Shown: piece by piece, positions 60,077 to 64,000 of the stretch
How the letters are laid out: each line of letters starts with the position of its first letter
Numbering within the stretch: position 1 is the first letter of the stretch
Source of the DNA: JACRIM01 sp964605185
Lineage (GTDB): Bacteria; Planctomycetota; Phycisphaerae; UBA1845; UTPLA1
Length of the DNA: 64,000 bases
Reading direction: 5' to 3'
Assembly: GCA_964605185.1 (NCBI GenBank)
Contig: CAZSBF010000006.1
Coordinates: forward strand, 1 to 64,000
Notes under the pieces: model-generated
The model's database searches: none
What the model was told of the DNA's origin: nothing
The model's input: only the letters and a program-made list of their open reading frames with translations
Translations under genes and position numbers: made by a program

Positions 60077-62377
60077 CTATTTCACTTTCAGTTCGGCAGA
60101 GTCTTCGACGCGCGGCGCGGCGTGCGAAGGGGTTTTCTGCGCAAGGTGGGCTGGTTCGGTGCCCGGTTGTGGCAAGCGGAGGACGCCGAGGATGTCGCAG
60201 TATTGATCGGTCCAGACCGGAACGTTGTGCGGCACTTCGACACGATGCCAGCGCGGCATTGACTGCAGTGATGCGAGGCGTTCGGGTTGGCGCGACATGA
60301 CGACGTAGTGCGCAGCGAGCTGGCCTTCGGCGAGTTCGTCGCGCTTCAATCCCCGATCCGATCGGCTGATGCAGGCGAGACCGGCTTGTTCGGCGAGGCG
60401 GGCGACGACAGGTTCGAGGTTCAGGAAGCCGTTGGAGATATGGAAAGCGAGCAGGCCGTCGTCCGCGAGCTTGGAGAGGTAAACGTTCATCGCTTCGAGC
60501 GACAGCAGGTGCGTCGGGATGGCGTCGGAACTGAAGGCGTCGAGGATGATCAGGCCGAAGTGTTTGTCAGGGGCGCGGGCGATGGTGAGCCGGCCGTCGC
60601 CGAGGACGACGTCGACGGTGCCGCGACACTTCGAGAGGAACGTGAAGAAGGATTCGTTGCGGGCCATGACTTCGACAGCGGGGTCGATTTCGTAATAGGT
60701 GAACTGCTGATTGGGCGCGGCGTAGGCGGCGATGGAACCGACGCCGAGGCCGATGATGCCGACCGGTCGGGGCGAGCCTTCATCGGCGAAGGTTTTGAAG
60801 ACATCGCCGAGCGGACCGCGGCGGTGGAAGTAGGCGAGCGGTTCGTCCCGCATGGCGGCATCGACGGCCTGCGAGCCGTGGTTGGTGGTGCCGTGGGCGA
60901 GGAGGCGCGTTCGGCCGTCGGGGCTGAACATGACCTTCTTGACGCCGAAGAAGTTTCGTTCGACGGCGAGGACATCGCCGCTGCCCGATTCGGCGTAGAA
61001 CGCGGTGACTAGCAGGACCACGCCGATGGCGAGGCCAAAGCGGATGGGCGTTTCCTTGAACTGGAAGGAGAGGAACGCGGGAATGAAGAAGACAGCCATC
61101 AGTGAGAGCCAGGTGAGCGGCACGGCGGACATCTTGAGGCCGGTGACGATGGCGAGTGCGATGAGTCCGACACCGAGGGGCATGGCGAAGTCGAGGAGAG
61201 AAACCTGAGTCCTGAGTCCTGAGACCTGAGGCGCCTTCGAACGCGGCATCAGCATGCAAGCCGCCACAATGGCGAGGGGGTATTCGGCGATGGAGTTAAA
61301 CGTGAGCGGGGCGACGATGGCGTTGAAGAGGCCGCCGAGGACGCCACCGAAAGACATCCACAAATAATATTCGGTGAGGTGTTGCGTGCCGGGTCGGCAG
61401 CGTGCCAGTTCACCGTGGCAGACCATTGCGGCAACGAAGAATGCGCCAAGGTGGATTGGGATGACATACCAACCCAGCTCCTGCGGCGGGGCGAAGAAGA
61501 GCAGGCCGAGCACGACGACGACGAATGGGAACGACTGCACCATCAGCCGATGCGAGATCGGCGGGCGGGCGGCAAAGACCAGAATGAAGGTGAGTAGATA
61601 GATCGCCAGCGGCACGACCCAAAGCAGCGGTACGGCGGCGACGTTTGTGGTGACATGCGTGGTAACGCCGAGCATAAGGCTTGAGGGCACGGCGGCGAGG
61701 ATGATCCAGTGCATGCGACGCGGCCAACCGATGGAGACGCGCGGCGACGATTCGAGGGCGGCATCAGGCGACGCGATGCTGCTCTTGGAGCGCCACAGGG
61801 CGATCGAACAGCAGATGAATGCCATGACGAGCAGCCCGTAGCCGACGGACCACGCGGTGGTCTGCGCTCCGAGCGCCATGTTTGGTTCGACGAGCAACGG
61901 GTAGCCAAGGAGTGCTCCGAGGCTTCCGACGTTGCTGGCGGCGTAGAGGAAGTAAGGGTCTTTTGCAGACGGGTGGCCGGTCTGGGCGAACCATTTCTGG
62001 AGTAGTGGTGCGCTGGCCGATACGACGAAGAATGGAAGTCCGGCGCAGAAGGTGAGTTGCACGAGGAGCCAGAGCACGGGGTTCCCGCTGGCGGGTGGTG
62101 AGACGTCCATGCCGAATCGGATGGGCAGGACAAAAAGCGGAATGGCCAGCAACGTGAGGTGCAGCCAGGCCTGCTTTCGTGCACCGAGCCACGCGCCGCT
62201 GCCGTGTGCATAGGCATAACCCGCTAGCAGGCATGCCTGGAAGAAGACCATGCAGGTGTTCCAGACGGCGGGTGTGCCGCCGAGGAGCGGCAGGATCATC
62301 TTGCCGACCATGGGCTGCACGAAGAAGAGCAGCGATGAGCTGAGGATGAGCGTGATGACGTAGAGCGGAAGGGCCAT
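60077..62377 (-). CDS. Membrane-fused spermidine-synthase-like protein
   Basis: A 766-aa protein. The N-terminal ~480 residues hold about 12 hydrophobic helices (MFS-like length). The C-terminal domain (~530-740) is a Rossmann methyltransferase/aminopropyltransferase fold: IIGLGVGSIAAYA, YYEIDPAVEVMA, VVLGDGRLTI and LIILDAFSSDAIPTHLL, matching spermidine synthase homologues but lacking the full polyamine-binding set. Function in the membrane is unknown; similar fusions are common in planctomycetes. It converges with the TMTC-like gene (12 bases apart). A heptamer repeat encodes a loop at 61201-61228. Confidence 0.88.
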   Translation of the reverse strand: MALPLYVITLILSSSLLFFVQPMVGKMILPLLGGTPAVWNTCMVFFQACLLAGYAYAHGSGAWLGARKQAWLHLTLLAIPLFVLPIRFGMDVSPPASGNPVLWLLVQLTFCAGLPFFVVSASAPLLQKWFAQTGHPSAKDPYFLYAASNVGSLGALLGYPLLVEPNMALGAQTTAWSVGYGLLVMAFICCSIALWRSKSSIASPDAALESSPRVSIGWPRRMHWIILAAVPSSLMLGVTTHVTTNVAAVPLLWVVPLAIYLLTFILVFAARPPISHRLMVQSFPFVVVVLGLLFFAPPQELGWYVIPIHLGAFFVAAMVCHGELARCRPGTQHLTEYYLWMSFGGVLGGLFNAIVAPLTFNSIAEYPLAIVAACMLMPRSKAPQVSGLRTQVSLLDFAMPLGVGLIALAIVTGLKMSAVPLTWLSLMAVFFIPAFLSFQFKETPIRFGLAIGVVLLVTAFYAESGSGDVLAVERNFFGVKKVMFSPDGRTRLLAHGTTNHGSQAVDAAMRDEPLAYFHRRGPLGDVFKTFADEGSPRPVGIIGLGVGSIAAYAAPNQQFTYYEIDPAVEVMARNESFFTFLSKCRGTVDVVLGDGRLTIARAPDKHFGLIILDAFSSDAIPTHLLSLEAMNVYLSKLADDGLLAFHISNGFLNLEPVVARLAEQAGLACISRSDRGLKRDELAEGQLAAHYVVMSRQPERLASLQSMPRWHRVEVPHNVPVWTDQYCDILGVLRLPQPGTEPAHLAQKTPSHAAPRVEDSAELKVK
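61201..61228. repeat. Heptanucleotide tandem repeat, AGTCCTG type, inside a gene
   Basis: AAACCTG AGTCCTG AGTCCTG AGACCTG followed by AGG. The unit and even the variant last copy match 21915-21942. It is translated as a short loop between helices of the membrane-fused spermidine-synthase-like protein. Confidence 0.85.
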
Positions 62378-62551
62378 GGCGTGACTCCGGCGGCCGGGGC
62401 GGCATTGGCGCGGAGTCTCCGCGCGGACTGATCCCGGACAGCGTTCCTACATCGGCGAGCGGGCGGGTCGCGTTGACAATGCAGGGGCGGGTGGGAGAAT
62501 GGGTCCGGTATTCACGGGGGAAATGCTCGACTTGTTGCTGTGTAAATAACC

Positions 62552-62896
62552 ATGATGCCTCGCCGAGTTCATTCCTGTTTTCTCACGTTATGCCTGCTCT
62601 GGGGTTGTAACGAGGAGAGCAAGACCGACCCGCCTGTTAAGGAGACAACGACGACGGCTCCGGTTCGGCAGGTGGTTGCAACGCCACCGCCACAGACGAC
62701 GCCGGTGGATGAGTTCGTGGATTCGGGGAACATGCCGGGGCGCATTCACGTCGTGCAGCAGGGGGAGACCTTGCTGCTGCTGTCGGAACGGTTTTACAAC
62801 GACCGGGGGCAGTGGCGGAGAATCTGGCTGGCCAACAAGCGCCGACTTCGCGATCCGAACGATCTGCCGGTCGGCATGAAGTTGATCATTCCATGA
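62552..62896 (+). CDS. LysM-domain lipoprotein
   Basis: A 114-aa lipoprotein: signal ending CLLWGC (Cys ~19), a Thr/Pro-rich spacer (to ~60), then one LysM domain (~64-114: HVVQQGETLLLLSERFY, WRRIWLANKRRL, GMKLIIP). LysM binds peptidoglycan glycans, so it is probably an envelope anchor. The stop overlaps the recG start as ATGA. Start may be the ATG at 62552 or the next one. Confidence 0.88.
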   Translation: MMPRRVHSCFLTLCLLWGCNEESKTDPPVKETTTTAPVRQVVATPPPQTTPVDEFVDSGNMPGRIHVVQQGETLLLLSERFYNDRGQWRRIWLANKRRLRDPNDLPVGMKLIIP

Positions 62897-64000
62897 GCGG
62901 CGCGGCGTCCACTTCCATGGCGACACGCGCGGGGGCGCCGCGGGCAATTCTTCTTGAGGACAGCATTCAATTCCTGCCGGGCGTTGGGCCGCGCCGCGCC
63001 GAACAGTTCGCCGCGCTGGGCATCAAGACTGTCGGAAATCTGCTGGACTATCTGCCTGCGCGGCATGAGCGGCACGAGTTTCGCACGATTGAGAATCTTG
63101 ACGAGGGAATGATCGCGACGGTTGTGGGGCGGATCGCGGCGATTCGATCGCAGGGTGGGCGGCGGAACAGCCGCGTGACGGCGACGCTTCTGGATAACAC
63201 GGGCCGATGTTCGCTCACGTGGTTCAACGCGCAGTATGTGCTCGACAAGCTTGAGCAGGGCACGCACATTCGGGCGACGGGCAAGATCACCGAGTTTAAG
63301 CAACTTCCTCAGATGGTGAACCCGCGATTTGAGGTTCTCGGCATTGACGCGCAGCCGGTGGATGAGAAATTGCCGCCGAAACTGGAGCCGGTGTATCCGG
63401 CGACGATGGAAGTGCCGAGTCGCCTGATCGCGCGGCTGATTGCGGCGAATCTGGATCGCATGGTGGGGCAGGTTCGCGAGTGGTATCCGCCGGAGTTTGC
63501 GCGGCAGCGGCGGCTCATTCCGCGTCGACAGGCGCTGGGGGCGATTCATCGGCCGACGGACGAACGGGAGCTGGCGGCCGCCCGAAAGCGGTTGGCGTAT
63601 GACGAGTTGCTGTTGATGCAGATCGCCGTGACGCTGGCGCGGCGCAATCGATCGGCGCTGGAGACGGCGGTTGCGATGCCGTGTACGCCGCAGATCGATC
63701 AGCGGATTCGTCGGCGGTTCCCATTTCGGCTTACGGCGGGTCAGGATCGTGCAGTGAACGAGATTGCGGCGGACCTGGCGACGACGCGGCCGATGCATCG
63801 GTTGCTTCAGGGCGATGTCGGCTGCGGAAAGACGGTGGTGGCGTTGTATGCGGCGCTGACGGCCGTGGCGAACAAGCATCAGGTGGCGATCATGGCGCCG
63901 ACGGAGTTGCTGGCACAGCAACATGCGCGGGCGATTGCGACGTATCTTGAGGGAAGTCGCGTGCGGCATGGGTTGCTTGTCGGCGGGATGCCGGCGCGGC
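62893..64000 (+). CDS. recG: ATP-dependent DNA helicase RecG (3' end outside window)
   Basis: The first ~369 residues of RecG, which reverses stalled forks and migrates Holliday junctions. The N-terminal wedge/OB domain (~20-190) has IQFLPGVGPRRAEQFAALGI, NLLDYLPARHE and TATLLDNTGRCSLTWFN. The helicase core begins at ~280 with LTAGQDRAVNEI and Walker A LLQGDVGCGKT (usually GDVGSGKT) and APTELLAQQH. The frame is open to the window end. The start overlaps the LysM gene stop (ATGA), so translation is coupled. A high-confidence call despite truncation. Confidence 0.95.
   Translation, partial: MSGAASTSMATRAGAPRAILLEDSIQFLPGVGPRRAEQFAALGIKTVGNLLDYLPARHERHEFRTIENLDEGMIATVVGRIAAIRSQGGRRNSRVTATLLDNTGRCSLTWFNAQYVLDKLEQGTHIRATGKITEFKQLPQMVNPRFEVLGIDAQPVDEKLPPKLEPVYPATMEVPSRLIARLIAANLDRMVGQVREWYPPEFARQRRLIPRRQALGAIHRPTDERELAAARKRLAYDELLLMQIAVTLARRNRSALETAVAMPCTPQIDQRIRRRFPFRLTAGQDRAVNEIAADLATTRPMHRLLQGDVGCGKTVVALYAALTAVANKHQVAIMAPTELLAQQHARAIATYLEGSRVRHGLLVGGMPAR

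Noticed and set aside
1..64000. CRISPR array or rRNA/tRNA genes
   Set aside because: I looked for regularly spaced direct repeats and rRNA/tRNA signatures; only short tandem heptamers and palindromes were found.

Overview
The window reads as a 64 kb piece of a GC-rich bacterial chromosome, most likely from a member of the Planctomycetota. This is inferred from gene content, as no rRNA is present. The supporting genes are many TPR, FG-GAP and Kelch proteins, C-terminal 'CxxCxYDLTG...CPECG' zinc ribbons, FHA proteins, a prepilin-like protein with the GFTLLELLV leader, a TMTC-like TPR membrane protein and a membrane-fused spermidine-synthase homologue. Flagellin, FliD and FliS show that the cell is flagellated. 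I found about 45 protein genes and no tRNA, rRNA or CRISPR array. Genes are cut at both ends: a TPR protein at the left and recG at the right.

Layout. 1-7362 (+): a large TPR protein, a Wzc-type tyrosine autokinase and arabinose-5-phosphate isomerase, which look like an exopolysaccharide or KDO-type module. 7371-7839: a small GIY-YIG nuclease gene bracketed by 29-bp palindromic inverted repeats. 15624-7859 (-): an FHA-GspE ATPase, a membrane-anchored GspE homologue with a broken Walker A, a CvpA-type membrane protein, an HtrA protease and apt. 17916-15798 (-): guaB and a lipoprotein. 18295-19575: a Kelch/Ig protein. 24458-19751 (-): a small protein, radA and an O-antigen-ligase/TPR protein. 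24544-26258 (+): a DRG-like TGS GTPase and elbB. 28355-26359 (-): an ACP-like/zinc-ribbon membrane protein, a 96-aa protein and an RRM RNA-binding protein. 35261-28486 (-): a two-gene ATP-driven electron-transfer system (a 1289-aa double activase and a 594-aa 2-hydroxyacyl-CoA-dehydratase/double-cubane-type partner) around a lipoprotein and a DUF4259 protein. 35675-38531: a TPR protein, an FHA membrane protein and a membrane protein. 38862-45314 (+): flagellar genes. 45497-48890 (+): a TPR protein, a TolB-like lipoprotein, another lipoprotein and a 69-aa protein. 49050-50084: a XerC/D recombinase. 50604-51989 (-): an FG-GAP protein. 52524-58248 (+): pyk, a prepilin-like protein, a glycosyltransferase, an ABC-2 export permease and ychF. 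58281-64000: a TMTC-like protein, a fused spermidine-synthase homologue (-), a LysM lipoprotein and recG.

The most unusual features are the catalytic/pseudo-ATPase GspE pair, the Cys-rich double activase with its separate partner, the GIY-YIG cassette with near-identical inverted ends, and a flagellin-tail-only protein. That protein shares a sigma-28-like promoter geometry with the true flagellin. Further oddities are an ACP-like domain whose phosphopantetheine serine is proline, a hairpin abutting the htrA start codon, and a varied set of dispersed palindromes and heptanucleotide tandem repeats. All functional calls come from reading motifs; no database search was possible.
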